Positions 34,452 through 46,088 of a stretch of 64,000 nt of DNA are shown one piece after another. The stretch's first letter is position 1. Each line of letters begins with the position of its first letter. The DNA is taken from the NCBI GenBank assembly GCA_017165825.1, contig CM029387.1, forward strand, positions 4,596,435-4,660,434, given 5' to 3'. This DNA comes from Hepsetus odoe. Its lineage: Eukaryota > Chordata > Actinopteri > Characiformes > Hepsetidae. The notes under the pieces were generated by a model. That model had not been told where the DNA came from. It saw only the letters and a list, made by a program, of their open reading frames with translations, and did no database searches. A program made the translations under genes and the position numbers.

Positions 34452-34707
34452 GAGGCTCCAGTCCTCTATCACCTGCTAAATAATGATGCTTGTAACATCA
34501 CTCTAACCTGGAGAAGTCATGACCTTTCGCTCAACTCCAGTTGTTATAAAGAAATTCCTGAGGAGAAAAAAGAGGTTTCACTGGGAACGGTGGTCCTTTC
34601 ACTGCTTATCATTGGAAACTCAACCATTTATAACTATGGCAACCCAGTCAGCTGGAAGGAGGCTATTTTGGAGATGGGAGATCTAAAAAGACACTGTGCA
34701 AATGAAG
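34452..34707 (+). pseudogene. SLAM-like Ig C2 exon with open frame but no acceptor (unit P3)
   Basis: Open from EAPVLYHLLNNDACNITLTW to KRHCANE, with a good donor G|GTGAGC. The ancestral acceptor and first bases (AG|ATCCAGTG) are gone: a short TG run (GTGTGTGTGTGTGG) runs straight into the exon. Relative to sister exons it also lost three cysteines: TCRG to TWRS, EIC to EIP, and IICNHSN to IYNYGN. It could not form the usual two disulfides. The rest of the domain is well kept (SWKEAILEMGDLKRHC). Confidence 0.55.
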
Positions 34708-35149
34708 GTGAGCATATTTTATATATTTTCATTTCATAGATCTGAATGAATTAGGCCCATAAAATAGAAAAATTTGCCCATAGTTTTTTTATGTTTCTTT
34801 TTTAAGTGGACATTTAGAACCAGCATGAGCTTAAGCAGGGTTTTTGCATATAGGAGGGAATGTAGAACCTGCCATTTTGTTTGGTTCCTACTTAACACTA
34901 AAACTTCAAGACTAACTAGAGGCTGTTATTATATGACTGCAGTCATACATTCATTTATTATAATAATTTAAATGTAACTAGAGAAATTAAAGCCTCATCA
35001 ACATGTGTTCATGGATTTTTCATTAGATTTTCTTGGTTTAGTGATACATGTACAGTGTATGATTGTTATTATAGAACAGATGATAAACTGAAATGACTTT
35101 ATGTTCACTGTATTTATTAATGGGTTTATTCTGTGTGTTTGAGGTGTCG

Positions 35150-35271
35150 AGTCTCCTGCTGCTGTTTCTGTGTGTTTACTGAAGATGGTGATTTATTCCA
35201 TCATTCTGATCATCTTGCTGTCTGCGGTCATCATCGTCCACGTCAGAGCACGACCGACCAAATCATCTTAA
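35150..35271 (+). pseudogene. SLAM-like transmembrane exon, acceptor mutated (unit P3)
   Basis: The reading frame for ESPAAVSVCLLK, the span MVIYSIILIILLSAVIIV and the tail HVRARPTKSS is open to TAA, identical in length to P1. The acceptor GTGTAG has become GTGTCG. The next AG, 2 nt into the exon, would shift the frame and lose the membrane span. Confidence 0.55.
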
Positions 35272-35299
35272 TCACATTAATGTTGATACACACATCAGT

Positions 35300-36640
35300 A
35301 TGTCAGAGTTACTCTGGTGTTTTCCAGTCTTAATATGAATCTGTTATTATAATCGTCTCTGTAACTGTATCTAACTTACTGTCCCAACACACTGCTTCTA
35401 GAGAGTTATACTTCGCAGACTCTTGTCATCAGAGTAATAATTAAACTGTTGGCTGTAAACTAAATAAACTGGAATCAAAGGACATTCTGGACATTCTGAT
35501 ACACTCTATTGCTGTATTTTATTGTTTTTTTGTATTATTTTTGATTGCCTCACATGAACCTGTCTGGGTTTAATTCTGTCTGGAATTAAACTTCAGCAAT
35601 AACTTAAACAATAACCACTAATATGGTTTAAATTAAACAATAAACAATAATGTTGTATCCTATTTTACCACAAACATTACATGCTTTTAAAAACATGTTC
35701 AGGTCTCTAATGAAGGTCCATTTATCACTTTCTTTCTTTCTGTGAGTATGTAGTGGTGGGGGTGTTAGTCTGGCTTGTGCATGTTAAAAGTTCATGCCAC
35801 AGAAAAAATAAAATCATGATGACTAATTTTTACCATAATAATCCGCTTTCTGCCTTTACTGGGTAAATATGATATGTAACCATAGCAACCCAGTCAGCCA
35901 CATCCAGACAGCAGCCCAGTGCCATCAGGTTTATCTCACACCTTCTCCAAGTGACCACTGAAACAGGATCTAGCACCACCACAAACATACTTTTTAAAAA
36001 AATTTTTTTTTTTTTAGCAGAAATGTTGTTTAACGAATCCAGTGAGTCCAAAGTTTAAAGATTGGATCAGACAAGTGTCAGTTATGGTCCTCAAGAAGGG
36101 AAGGGCTGTGTCATTCCAAAAGGGAAGGCTTTAACAATACACTAAACATGTATTATTCTGCAAAGTTGATACAAACCTAATAACTGGGCTTGGAATTTCT
36201 ACACACACTAGCCGGACTACCACCCTTTTCACCACTGCATACTCTGCATATAAAAGAGAGTTATAAATACACAACAGTGTGAACGACTTATACCAAGATA
36301 AAAACGATGTAAAATAAGATACAAAATTAGTAACAAAAAAAGACTCAGTAGATCAGAGGTGAGGCCAGTTTAATTCAGACAGTATTAAATCCAGACAGGT
36401 TCTGTAAGAAACTTCAAACTAGCAGAGAAAAGAAAATAAAATACATTGAAAGACAAGACCTTAAAGGACTAATTATTTATTTATAATAGATTTATTACTG
36501 AGTGTTTGGGGCCAGTTTCTTTGCTCTGCCCTGCCCTTTTCAAGGATTTTGTCTGAAAATCTCAAAAGTTAAAGCTGTTTATATGACAGGAAGGGTGGTT
36601 TGTTAGCACTAAAACAAAATCAGCACAAACAACATTAACA
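35300..36640. other. Spacer between units P3 and M3
   Basis: No gene seen; inverted similarity to 36,780-37,140, and direct similarity to 24,300-25,700. Confidence 0.5.
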
Positions 36641-36650
36641 CATAATAAAT

Positions 36651-36772
36651 CAATTTTCGTCGCTTGTCCCAAACGGGTCGCTGGGAAGTGCTGGTGTCCA
36701 ACCCAGCGACAGTGGCGAGGACGGGACGACTCCTGGACAGGGTAAATTCATACTAGGCCACCGCGGCCCCCA
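36651..36772 (-). mobile_element. Truncated SINE with 11-bp TSD
   Basis: Minus-strand head GGGGGCCGCGGTGGCCTAGT and tail region GCGACGAAAAT. Flanked by ACATAATAAAT at 36,640-36,650 and 36,773-36,783. The M1 spacer at about 12,890-12,900 is an empty site. Confidence 0.7.
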
Positions 36773-37149
36773 ACATAATAAATAAAATCATTTATTTTCT
36801 TCTGGTTGATTGCATTGATTCCAGTGTTATGTAAAAGTTTAAAACAATGTCACATTAAATGCAACACATTCATTTACAGAGTTTCTTTTAAAGCCCAAGA
36901 CTTTTGTGTAGAACTGAAAAGCAGTAAACCTTGAGAGGGAGTGTTTCCATGAATAACATCAGCCTGTGATTTTAGCCAGTCTGTGACGTATAGCTTTCTA
37001 AAAGCAGTGAGTTAGGACAATACGATAGATACAGTTACAGAAAAGATTATAATATAAGATTTATAATAAACTATATATTTAGTCTATTTATAATAGACTA
37101 ACACCAGAGCTACTCTGATATATTGATATGCATCAACATTAATGTGGGA

Positions 37150-37290
37150 TTAAGATGATTTGTCAGTCTTGCTCTGACGTACCTGTGATGACCAGAGACA
37201 GCATGATGATCAGGAATGATGAATAAATCACTGCCCTCAGTAAAACAACACAGAAACAGCAGCAGGAGACTCGACACCTCAAACACACAG
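37150..37290 (-). pseudogene. SLAM-like transmembrane exon, broken (unit M3)
   Basis: Recognisable by GAGGTGTCGAGTCTCCTGC and GATTTATTCATCATTCCTG (minus). It carries the same TAG to TCG acceptor change as P3, plus frame-shifting indels. Confidence 0.55.
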
Positions 37291-37890
37291 AATAAACCCA
37301 TTAATAAATACAGTGAACATAAACTCACATCAGTTCATCATCTGTCTCTATAACAATACATTGTACATTTATCATTAAACTCTAATCTCCTAGCAATGTT
37401 TGGTTATTATGAATCACATTTAAATCTGTGTTATATAATAACAGCTACTAGTCAGACTATAATTTTATTCTATTCTTTTATTCTATATTATTTAAGTTCT
37501 CAAACTGACAGTTTGTCCACTGTTTGTTCTGTTTACAGCAGGTTCTAGACTCCCTCCTCCAACTCTTACCCTCCTCCCATCCCTCTCTCTGCCTGAGGCC
37601 ACTACAATCTAATGAAGTCCTTCTGCAGTGAGGCTGTCATTTATTTTCAGACATTTGACAGCATTTGCCCTTTTTGTCTCACAACTCTGCCTGTTTTGCA
37701 TTCTGGCCTAAAAATTGCCCAGATAATTACTTTTTTTTTTTGAAGAAGAAATGCTGTTAAATGAAGCTGATTCTAAACCCAAAGTAAGAAGAGTTAAAAG
37801 ATCTGATTGACTGTGCCATGTCACAAATGAAGAGCCCTGCCAGATGCACAATCAAGCAAGTTATCTTTGTGTTTACCAGGTAGTCTAGAG

Positions 37891-37892
<2 letters not shown>

Positions 37893-37922
<30 letters not shown>
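37893..37922. repeat. (TG)n microsatellite, donor side of M3 C2 exon
   Basis: TG run on the plus strand followed by ATACACAC. Confidence 0.85.
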
Positions 37923-37925
<3 letters not shown>

Positions 37926-37930
37926 CACAC

Positions 37931-38190
37931 TTTCATTTGCACAGTGTCTCTTTAGAGTGCCCATCTCCAAAATAGCCTCCTTCCAGCTGACTGGGTTGCT
38001 ATGGTTACAGATGATGTAGTTGCCATACACAAACAGGGAAAGTAAATTTACATGTGCAGGTGAGGCCACTTTTTTTTCCTCGCAAATTTCTTTATTACAG
38101 CTGGAGCTGAGAGAAAGGTCACGACCTCTGCAGGTGAGAGTGATGTTAGAGAGGCTGCTCACCTGGTGAGGACTGGAGCCTCCACTGGAT
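37931..38190 (-). pseudogene. SLAM-like Ig C2 exon, broken (unit M3)
   Basis: Acceptor GACTTTTAG|ATCCAGTGGAGG is the best-preserved version of the C2 acceptor. From the conserved start the frame breaks near GCAGCC (about 38,155). Beyond that it is open: NITLTCRGRDLSLSSSC, EICEEKK, IICNHSNPVSWKEAILEMG, KRHCANE. All expected cysteines of the second domain are present. Confidence 0.55.
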
Positions 38191-38201
38191 CTAAAAGTCA
38201 T

Positions 38202-38222
38202 ACACACACACACATGCACACA

Positions 38223-38283
<61 letters not shown>
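38202..38283. repeat. (CA)n microsatellite, acceptor side of M3 C2 exon
   Basis: CA run with CATGCA and CAGACA interruptions, immediately upstream of the acceptor on the transcribed strand. Confidence 0.9.
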
Positions 38284-38289
<6 letters not shown>

Positions 38290-38869
38290 TCCTTCTTCCC
38301 CTCTGTGTGTTGTCAATGATTTTGGAATTAGAATAACAAGAGGAAATTGAACTTTCTGAGTTTCATTTTGAGTGTCCTTGGATTAAGCTTAGAAGATTTT
38401 TGTCCATTGTCCATTACCTGTATTATCAATTACATTTTTTATTTCATTAAACATTTACATTTTGATTTTATAACTATTTTTATACAAGTATTAAATGTTT
38501 TAAAATAAATTAGCAAAAGTAGTTTTTTTAATGTAGTAATGTTTACTTCCCAATTATACACTATTAAATACCCATTACTGACCAGTTTAAACATAACTTT
38601 CTTTGTAGAGCTTCATGTATTTCTTCTCAAGTAAATGTTTGTACAGTCACATAAAACAAAACTGTATTATACTTAACATTACACTAATTTCTTTGAAAAT
38701 AATCTATTTTCATGACCATCTGAAGGCATTTCTATGTAAGACCTTAGATCTCCACAGCATGTTTGAATGTGATCAAATACAGGAAGGAACAGAACACAGC
38801 ATTTTAACAGCAGTGTTGAGTCAGAACAGCATTTCCTCTCTCTACTGAACGATGTTCTGTAAGACTCAC

Positions 38870-39151
38870 CAAACACAAGGGGGAGTGTGTGTTCAGCAAC
38901 ATCTGTCTCCTTGACCAGACGTTTAGCTTCATACAGTCCACTATCAGTCTGCAGGTTCTTCAGGCTGACTGTAGGTTCCACTCACAACTCCACTCTGTCT
39001 TTGCACCGTAGTGTGTTATATGACTAACTGGTTTAAAAATTGTAAAACATTAGCCTTGTTAAACTTCCAGAGTAATGAAGTTAACTCCAGTACAGGATGC
39101 TGTACTTCAAGCTGAACAGAACTCAAATCAGAACAGACACTTCACTGCACA
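38870..39151 (-). pseudogene. SLAM-like Ig V exon, broken (unit M3)
   Basis: Acceptor TTCTTCTCTTCTCAG and donor GTGAGT are kept, but the exon is 282 nt with several small deletions (for example CACTCACAACTCC at about 38,980). Residues around LKNLQ..DSGLYEAK still read. Confidence 0.55.
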
Positions 39152-39254
39152 CTGAGAAGAGAACAATTATAAAAATCGTTTGATTATTTTCTGATGAATC
39201 AGTTTTGTGTTACATTTATTTAGTGAAATAAGGGAAAATTCTTCCAGTAAATGA

Positions 39255-39455
39255 AAGTGAAAAACAGCACAACACACAGTGTACTATAATGAAATGCAGC
39301 CTCATGCTTAACCCATACACACATACAGCCCGGGCAGGTATTTAAAGCACTAGGGAGCAGTCATGGAGCTGTACCTTACTCAAGGCAACCTATTGATCTG
39401 GGATTCGAAACCTACAACCTTCCGATCCTGGGACCAAGTTTACACCAGACCCTTA
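39255..39455 (-). mobile_element. tRNA-derived SINE copy
   Basis: Sister of 15,340-15,545 and 27,890-28,085. Confidence 0.6.
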
Positions 39456-40109
39456 CGAACCGTTCGCTGTAAACACTTTTTAAATGAGTTTTAAGCACAG
39501 GAGAAAAATCCTTCATTTATACAAAAACTAAACCTAAACAGAGGAGGTTCTAGTATTGATGGAGGGTCCAGCTCTCTGACGGAGGGACGTTCTCCTTCAG
39601 GAGTTTTCTCTGCTGTGATTTCTTCATATCTGTGTTTCTGTGTTTTTGTCGTTGAGCAGGTGGATCAGACTTCACCATATAGCACTCTAATGACTCTGCC
39701 TTTTCCTGCATTAGAACTTTCTGAATATGAAAATGACGTCATCGTTCATCATGTTTATCACTCACGAGCGCCTTGTCAGGGAGGTTCTTCTCAAAAACAT
39801 TCTGACACTCATTATAATCCAACAAACCATGAAATCATTCTTACATTTGATTGTGAACAACTGAGTTATAAAAGTAGTTTGTGTTTATCTAGCTCATCTT
39901 CCTCCTCTTTGGCGAAGACTGTAAAAGGAACAGTAAGGAGAATAAATCCTGCTTCAGTTTATTAACAGATATCGAGTAAAGAAACATGTTTAACAGTAAA
40001 ATCTGATTCAGCAGATCATCAACACATGCAAACCCTCAAATTCTCTCTGTTTATCAGACTCAGATCAGTAACCTGTACTTCATTATTAATTCAGATTCTA
40101 TAGTGATGA

Positions 40110-40175
40110 TCAGAATGCTTTCATCTGTGATTGAGATCATGGTGGAGGTAAATCAAGATTAACACGCTATCTCGG
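40110..40175 (-). pseudogene. SLAM-like leader exon, destroyed (unit M3)
   Basis: Flanking text TGATCTCAATCACAG survives on the minus strand, but the start codon and the donor (CACAGATGAAAG instead of CACAGGTAAA) are gone. Confidence 0.5.
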
Positions 40176-40344
40176 AGGAAAGAGTGACTTCTTTTACACT
40201 GAGGAGGAAATCTTAAAACACTCCACACTTCCTCACACTGGCTCAACTTCTGCAGGAATTATAAAAAGTAGAAACACTTTTCTGCACAAAAATAAATCAG
40301 AAATCAGGGTTGACTTCATTATTACCATACATAGAAGAGTCCAA

Positions 40345-40550
40345 ACAAGCAGATCTATTTTGACAAGGACACTGTCATCCATCCATTCATCCATCCATCC
40401 ATTAATCCATCCATCCATCTGTATCCCAACCAAGCTAGTAGGGGTGCTGGAGATTTTCTCCTGTGCCTCACTGGGTAAAAGGTGGAGAAACACACTGGGC
40501 AGGTTGCTACTGCATTGTAGGACATATTCTTTTATTCATTATTTATTATT
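40345..40550. repeat. ATCC-tract repeat upstream of unit M3
   Basis: Copy of 1466-1750 with a broken ATCC tract (40,376-40,420). Confidence 0.6.
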
Positions 40551-40568
40551 GATTTATTGACATTTTTC

Positions 40569-43039
40569 TCCTCCTTGAACCGCCACCTTATCGTGGTGGA
40601 GGGGTTTGCGTGTCCCAATGATCCTGGGAGCTATGTTGTCCGGGGCTTTATGCCCCTGGTAGGGGCACCCAAGGCAAACAGGTCCTAGGTGAGGGAAGAG
40701 ACAAAGAGCGGTTCAGAGGACCTCTTAAGATGAATAAAAACTTTGGAAGACGTTCTCCTCGCCCCGACGGGTCACCGGGCCTCGAGCCAGGCCCTGAGGT
40801 GGGGCCTGCTGGCGAGCGCCTGGTGGTCGGGCCCACCATGGGGCCCCAGCTGGCCCAGCCCGAAGAGGCAACGTGGCTCCCCCTTCCCATGGGCTCACTA
40901 CCTGTGGGAGGGGCCAAAGAGGTCAGGTGCCAGAGCTGGGCGGTGGTCAAAAACGGGGCCTTGGCGGTCCGGGATCTCAGCCGCAGAAGCTGGCTCTAGG
41001 GACGTGAACGCCACCTCTCTGGTGGGGAAGGAGCCTGGAGCGAAAAGCGCAAGGTTGAGCAGTTCCAGCTGATATAGTTGATTCCCACTCGACGCACAGC
41101 TTGACTCTGGAACCAGCCCTTGGAGAGGGGCTGGACTTTTTCCACTCTGAGTTGCCACCGTGAGAGGCGCTTGTTAGTGTGGGCATACTTATTGCCCCAT
41201 CGCTCCTATCGACCCATGACCCATCAGTTTCTGCTGGGGGACTTCATGCTCACGTGGTAATGACAGTGACACCTGAAGGGCGAATTGGGAGGAATGGCCC
41301 CGATCTGAACCAGAGCGGTGTTTTGTTATTGGACTTTTGTGCTCGCTGCGGATTGTCCAGCACCACAACATGTTCAGGCATATGATGTCCACGCGCACCT
41401 GGCACCAGGACACCAGGCCGCAGTTCAATGATCTAATTTTTGTGGTCGTGTCATCGGTCTTGCGCCCCATGTCTTGGACACTGCAAAGAGGGGCGGAGCT
41501 GTCAACCGACTCATCACCTGGTGGTGAGTTGGCTTCGCTGGTGGGGGAGGATGCCGGTCAGACCTGGTAGGCCCAAACGATCGCGTGAGGGTCTGCTGGG
41601 AACGCCTACAGAGTCCCCTGTCAGGACAAGCTTCAACTCCCACCTCCGCAAAGCTTTCTTAATCCACGCCCCGGGGAGTGTGTGGGGACATTGAGTCTGA
41701 ATGACTATGTCTGCGCTTCCATTGTCAAGGCGGGCTGACCGAGCTGTGGCCGAGGTGGTCGGTGCCTGCCTGTGGCAACTCTAGAACTCTGGTGGACACC
41801 AGCGAGGGATGCCATCGGGTTGAAGAAGGAGTCCTACCGGGCCCTTTTGGCCAGTGGGGCTCTGGAGGCAGCTGATAGTAAGGGTGGCGGTGGTGTAGTG
41901 GTAGGGCACTTGCCTATGGACCAAGAGGCCCTGGTTCGAATCCCACCTCTAGCACTACCACCACTGGGTCCCTGAGCAAGACCCTTAACCCTGAGTTGAT
42001 CCAGGGGAATGTCCCCAGTAATTAGGATACGTAAGTTGCTCTGATAAGAGCGCTCACAAATGCCAGAATGTAAATGTAAATGATAGGTACCGACAGGAAT
42101 GCGGCTCTGGTGGTTGCTGAGGCAAAAACTCGGCCATGGGAGGAGTTTGGAGAGGCCATGGAGAAGGACTTCTAGACGGTCCACCATCCGGCGTCTCAGG
42201 AGGTGGGGGCTGATATAGTGGGATGCAGAACTGCTGGACTCCTGACCTGACGTTGTGGTCGGTGGGGGAGTTGTCCTGTTGGCCCCATCATGCCGTGACC
42301 TTCAGTACTTTCTGGATCGGTCTACAGCCGAGTGAGTTGGGAATCAGCATCAAAATCGCACCTAAATCTTAAATCTGAGGCCATTTTTCCCCGGTCGGAA
42401 AGGGTGGAATGCCCTTCAGGATTGGGAGGAGACTTGATCCGGGCGGAGGAGCTTAAGTATCTCGGAATCTTGTTCACGAAAGGAGGGTAAAATGGAGCGG
42501 AGATCGACAGGCGGATCGGGTAGTCTTCGCAGTGATGCGGGCTCTGCATCGGTCCGCATGGTGAAGAAGGAGCTGAGCCAGAGTTGGCCGGCTCTGGCGC
42601 TCCCACTCTCACCTAGCGGTCACGAGCTGTGGGTAGTGACCCGCGAACGATCGCGAATACAAGCGCCAGCCCGAAATGAGTTTCCTCCGCGAGGGTGTCT
42701 AATTTCCCAGCAGGGAGCAGGAATTTCAGCTATCCGGGAGGCTCAGTGAGCCACTGCCCGCACGTAGAGGAGTCAGATGAGGTGGCCCGGCATCTGGGAT
42801 TAGGATGCCCCCTGGACGCCTCTGGTGAGGTGTTCCCGGCACGGGCTCTGCACCGGAAAGAAACTCTGGGAAGACTCAGGACACGCTGGAGAGACTATGG
42901 CTTCGGCTGGCCTTGGGAACGCCGCTTTGGATCCGCCGAGTGAGCTGGAAGAAGTGGTCGGAGAGAGGGTTCCGGCATCTCTGCTGAGCTGCTGCCCCCG
43001 CACCCACCTCGGATGTTTGAAGATGGATGATGGATATTG
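40569..43039 (+). mobile_element. Internally deleted LINE with 10-bp TSD
   Basis: The 5' end reads CTCCTTGAACCGCCACCTTA, a fish LINE leader I recognise. It is followed by endonuclease-domain remnants (GRNGPDLNQSGVLLLDFCAR and TWHQDT near 41,290-41,420; RGAELSTDSSPGG), then WTPARDAIGLKKESYRALLA. The C-terminus is near RTRWRDYG and SELEEVVGERV. The reverse-transcriptase core is missing at a junction around 42,320. Flanking duplication GACATTTTTC at 40,559-40,568 and 43,040-43,049 is perfect; sister loci (about 16,665 and 29,600) are empty. Many frame breaks; not autonomous. LINE clade not assigned. Confidence 0.75.
41879..42080 (+). mobile_element. SINE nested in the LINE, with TSD
   Basis: Head GGTGGTGTAGTGGTAGGGCA, B-box GGTTCGAATCCCACC, tail AATGTAAATGTAAA. 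Flanked by TGATAG at 41,873-41,878 and 42,081-42,086. The LINE frame resumes after it. Confidence 0.78.
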
Positions 43040-43102
43040 GACATTTTTCATATCATGTATTTATAACTCTTTTCAATTGCTGGGTTACATCTCACATCTC
43101 TC

Positions 43103-43450
43103 TGTCACGTGTGGGTGTTTCTGGGTACAGCAGGGGAGGGCGCCTGTTTCTGACTGGAGCACACCGGAGCCTGCTAGGTACAGGTGTGCATCATTGGGGC
43201 TGACGACAAGCCCGAAGGAGTCAGGAGCAGAGCGTTGGCTCATTGGTTAGGCTAAGCCTACACGTAAAGGGTGGTTCTGATTTAGGTTTAGGTTTTAGGA
43301 TATCTTGGTTTAGGTTCTCCTGCAGTTCTCCTGTTCTCAGGTTCTGCTTTGAACTGCAGCCCTTGTGTCTTTGCATTTGGGAACTGTGGACAATAAACAG
43401 TGCTCCAACTCTGGCTCCACTTGACATCCTCTGGTACTCCCGCCACCAAG
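43103..43450 (+). mobile_element. Solo LTR, opposite orientation
   Basis: Begins TGTCACGTGTGGGTG, contains AATAAACAGTGCTCC (poly(A)-type signal) and ends near GGTACTCCCGCCACC, the reverse complement of the TGTAACGGTGGCG LTR start. The expected final bases are missing, so the right boundary is approximate and no clear TSD is seen. Confidence 0.65.
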
Positions 43451-43931
43451 CACTCCAAAGGAGTTTCTATACACAGTTATGAGAGTAAAATAAATAAAAG
43501 TCAAATTAAAAGTCCAGAGAGCATATGACATTAACGCTGGTAAACCATTAGCACTTTTTAAAAATCTATTTCCTTTAAATATCATTAAATATCAAGTAAT
43601 AGTCCATAAACAGGGTATTAAGCTGAACTAATGAGACAGTCATGGTTGCTATGGTTATAGAAGACATGTAAGAGTGGCAGTAAAGTGCATTTTTTCCATG
43701 ATAATATACAGTTTATGAGATCTAGTCTCTCCACTCACCAACGCACGCGCTTTGTTGTTGTTTTTTTTTATTGTTAATGTTTAATGTTGTGTAAAGCTAA
43801 TCATTATAATTAAAGCTTTCTGCTTCCCTGCTGTTTCTCCTGCCCTTCATTTCATTCGTTGTAGCAAATATCACACTTTATTCTGTTAATCTGTTATTTA
43901 CTCCTGATTCATTGCCATTTCATGTTTTCAT

Positions 43932-44169
43932 TATCCATCCATTTTCGCTTGTCCTGTAAGGGGTCGCGCTTGGTGTCCAACTCCAGCGCATACAGGGCTG
44001 CAGGACGGGGGACGCACCCTGGACAGGTTGCCAGGCCATCGCAGGGAGGAGCGGGACGGGGACGCCACTTGCTCAAGGATACCTCAGAACAACCCATTGG
44101 TAAGAGGTTTGATCCCCTGATCCTCAGATCATGTGGCCAACGCCCTAACCACTAGGCCACCCCCGCCCT
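43932..44169 (-). mobile_element. tRNA-derived SINE with 10-bp TSD
   Basis: Head GGGGGTGGCCTAGTGGTTAG on minus, tail AAAATGGATGGAT. Flanked by ATGTTTTCAT at 43,922-43,931 and 44,170-44,179. The sister locus at about 17,175-17,190 (CATTTCATGTTTCTCATTAT) is empty. Confidence 0.78.
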
Positions 44170-44769
44170 ATGTTTTCATAATTTCTGGGCAAATCAAATG
44201 AATGTTGTTTTATTGGCATCAGTCTGTAAAGTGTTTCAGAGCCCGACTTCTTCACTGAGCTTCTGTACTGTTTATTGGTCTTTCTAGTGAGTAGTTGTTT
44301 TGTTTGCTTAAGGACAAATGACAGGGTTAAATTATGATGGAGACCTGCTCTCACACAGAATTAGTTCAGTTGGACTTCTCTGAATATTAATCTTTTAAAA
44401 GAGAAAATTTGTCAGTTGCAGGAAGTAGGCTCGGGGGTAAAGAGTAAACTGAGCTTCATTACGCAAAACGAAACAGGAACTGAACAGAGAATTGGACTAT
44501 AATCACGAACACTGCGAACTAGAACATGAAGAAGAAAATGGAGAACGAGAGCAGGTTTACAGGGGTAAAGCTATTTACAGCACCCATAGAGCAGTGATGG
44601 GGACAGCACCTTGCTCAAAGGTACCTCGGGGCAACCTACTGGTCTTAATGCTGCTTTGGGGATGTAGGCATTTCCAGGCCTTGCCACTGCCTCTGACAAC
44701 CTTTTATATAATAAAATAAATCTGAATTTAACTAAAGAAACTAAGTAAGAGCCGTCCAAGTACTATCTT

Positions 44770-44860
44770 CTTTTTTCTTTCTGCTGCTCCTGTTTAGGGG
44801 TCGCCACAGCGCATCAACTGCTTCCATTTCATACGGTCCTGCATCTTCCGCCAAGCCGCC
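44770..44860 (-). mobile_element. LINE 3' end (antisense)
   Basis: Sister of 17,890-18,000: GCTGCTCCTGTTTAGGGGTC and GCCACAGC on plus. Confidence 0.5.
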
Positions 44861-44964
44861 CAAGTACTGGATGATTATTTTGTTTTTTAGCCCTGAATGA
44901 CGTAACGAGTATCTTCTCATTTCTTAAACAACCATGTTGAGAGGGTGACATCCAGTGGTCATGA

Positions 44965-45345
44965 CAGAGATGTTATGCTGTTTCAGAAGGATCACAGCAT
45001 CAGGCAGCAGGAACAACTAAGGAATTTGCTGAAACTATTAAAATTTTGTTATGAATGGCATTTATAATGTCTTAAAGACTTCTTGCACGACTGAATATCC
45101 TGAAGGAAGGAAAGTAGACTGAACAAAATTCCTAAAGCATTGTGATCAGAGGTCATTTAACTATTTGATGAAATGAAATCATAAAAAATCAACAGTAGAA
45201 CTCACTGCCATGAACTGAAAGAACTGGGACTAAACAGCTTTGAAGACTCAAGAAAAGCACTTCAGTTTACTAGTGAGCGTGAAGATTGAACTCTAGAGCA
45301 ACTAGAAAAGGTCATGTGGTCTGATGGTTCCAGACTTACGCTGAC
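44965..45345 (+). mobile_element. Tc1-like transposase remnant
   Basis: Sister of 18,115-18,500 with further deletions. Confidence 0.55.
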
Positions 45346-46088
45346 ACTGCAAAACTGAATGTTTCTGAGATATATACAATAACTTGAACTGTATTTGTAA
45401 AGATCTGTACAGACAGTATGTCACATCAGTCTACTCATCAAAGTACAAAACACTAGCACAGCAAATACACTCACTTTTGATCACAACGATGCTGTGAACG
45501 GTTTTTCAGCTTCTGCATGTTAAAAAAAGACGCAACGAACACGCACATCAAAATGGATATTAGTTTCTCAGATCCTTATGCACAGTGTTTTATAACAAAA
45601 TATGGACTCATCCATATGGCAGGTACATTTTAAGCTTCAGCAGCTCTTCTGTGGGATCAAGGTGCGACAGACTAGCTTTCTTTATCACTGAGCCACAAGT
45701 GACCCTGTCAGTAGTCTGTGTTTGTCCTCCTTTGGTAGTTTCTAATCACCAGGACCAGTAAGAGTCCTGGTCAAAGTCACTTGGGTCCTTATGTTTGAGC
45801 TTTTTTTGCTGCTACCAACAAATCAGCTTCAAGAAAATTTGACAAGAAAGTGAATGTTATTCACTTCACTTGTTAGTGGTTTTAATCTCATGTCTACTTG
45901 CTAGATGATTTTAAACCTTAAGCTCTAAACACAACATCCTAGCCTCTGTTGCCAAGGCAACAAAAGCAAGCTTGCCATCACTTATACTATTTAATATTTG
46001 GTTCCATATTTTTGTGACACTGTACAGAGCAGGGAGAGATGGGAATCAGGTTATTTCAATTGTGCATGCCTGCCTGTGTGTGTGTGTG

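Noticed and set aside
40648..42943. Several GC-rich plus and minus frames as host genes
   Set aside because: All fall within the TSD-bounded LINE at 40,569-43,039.
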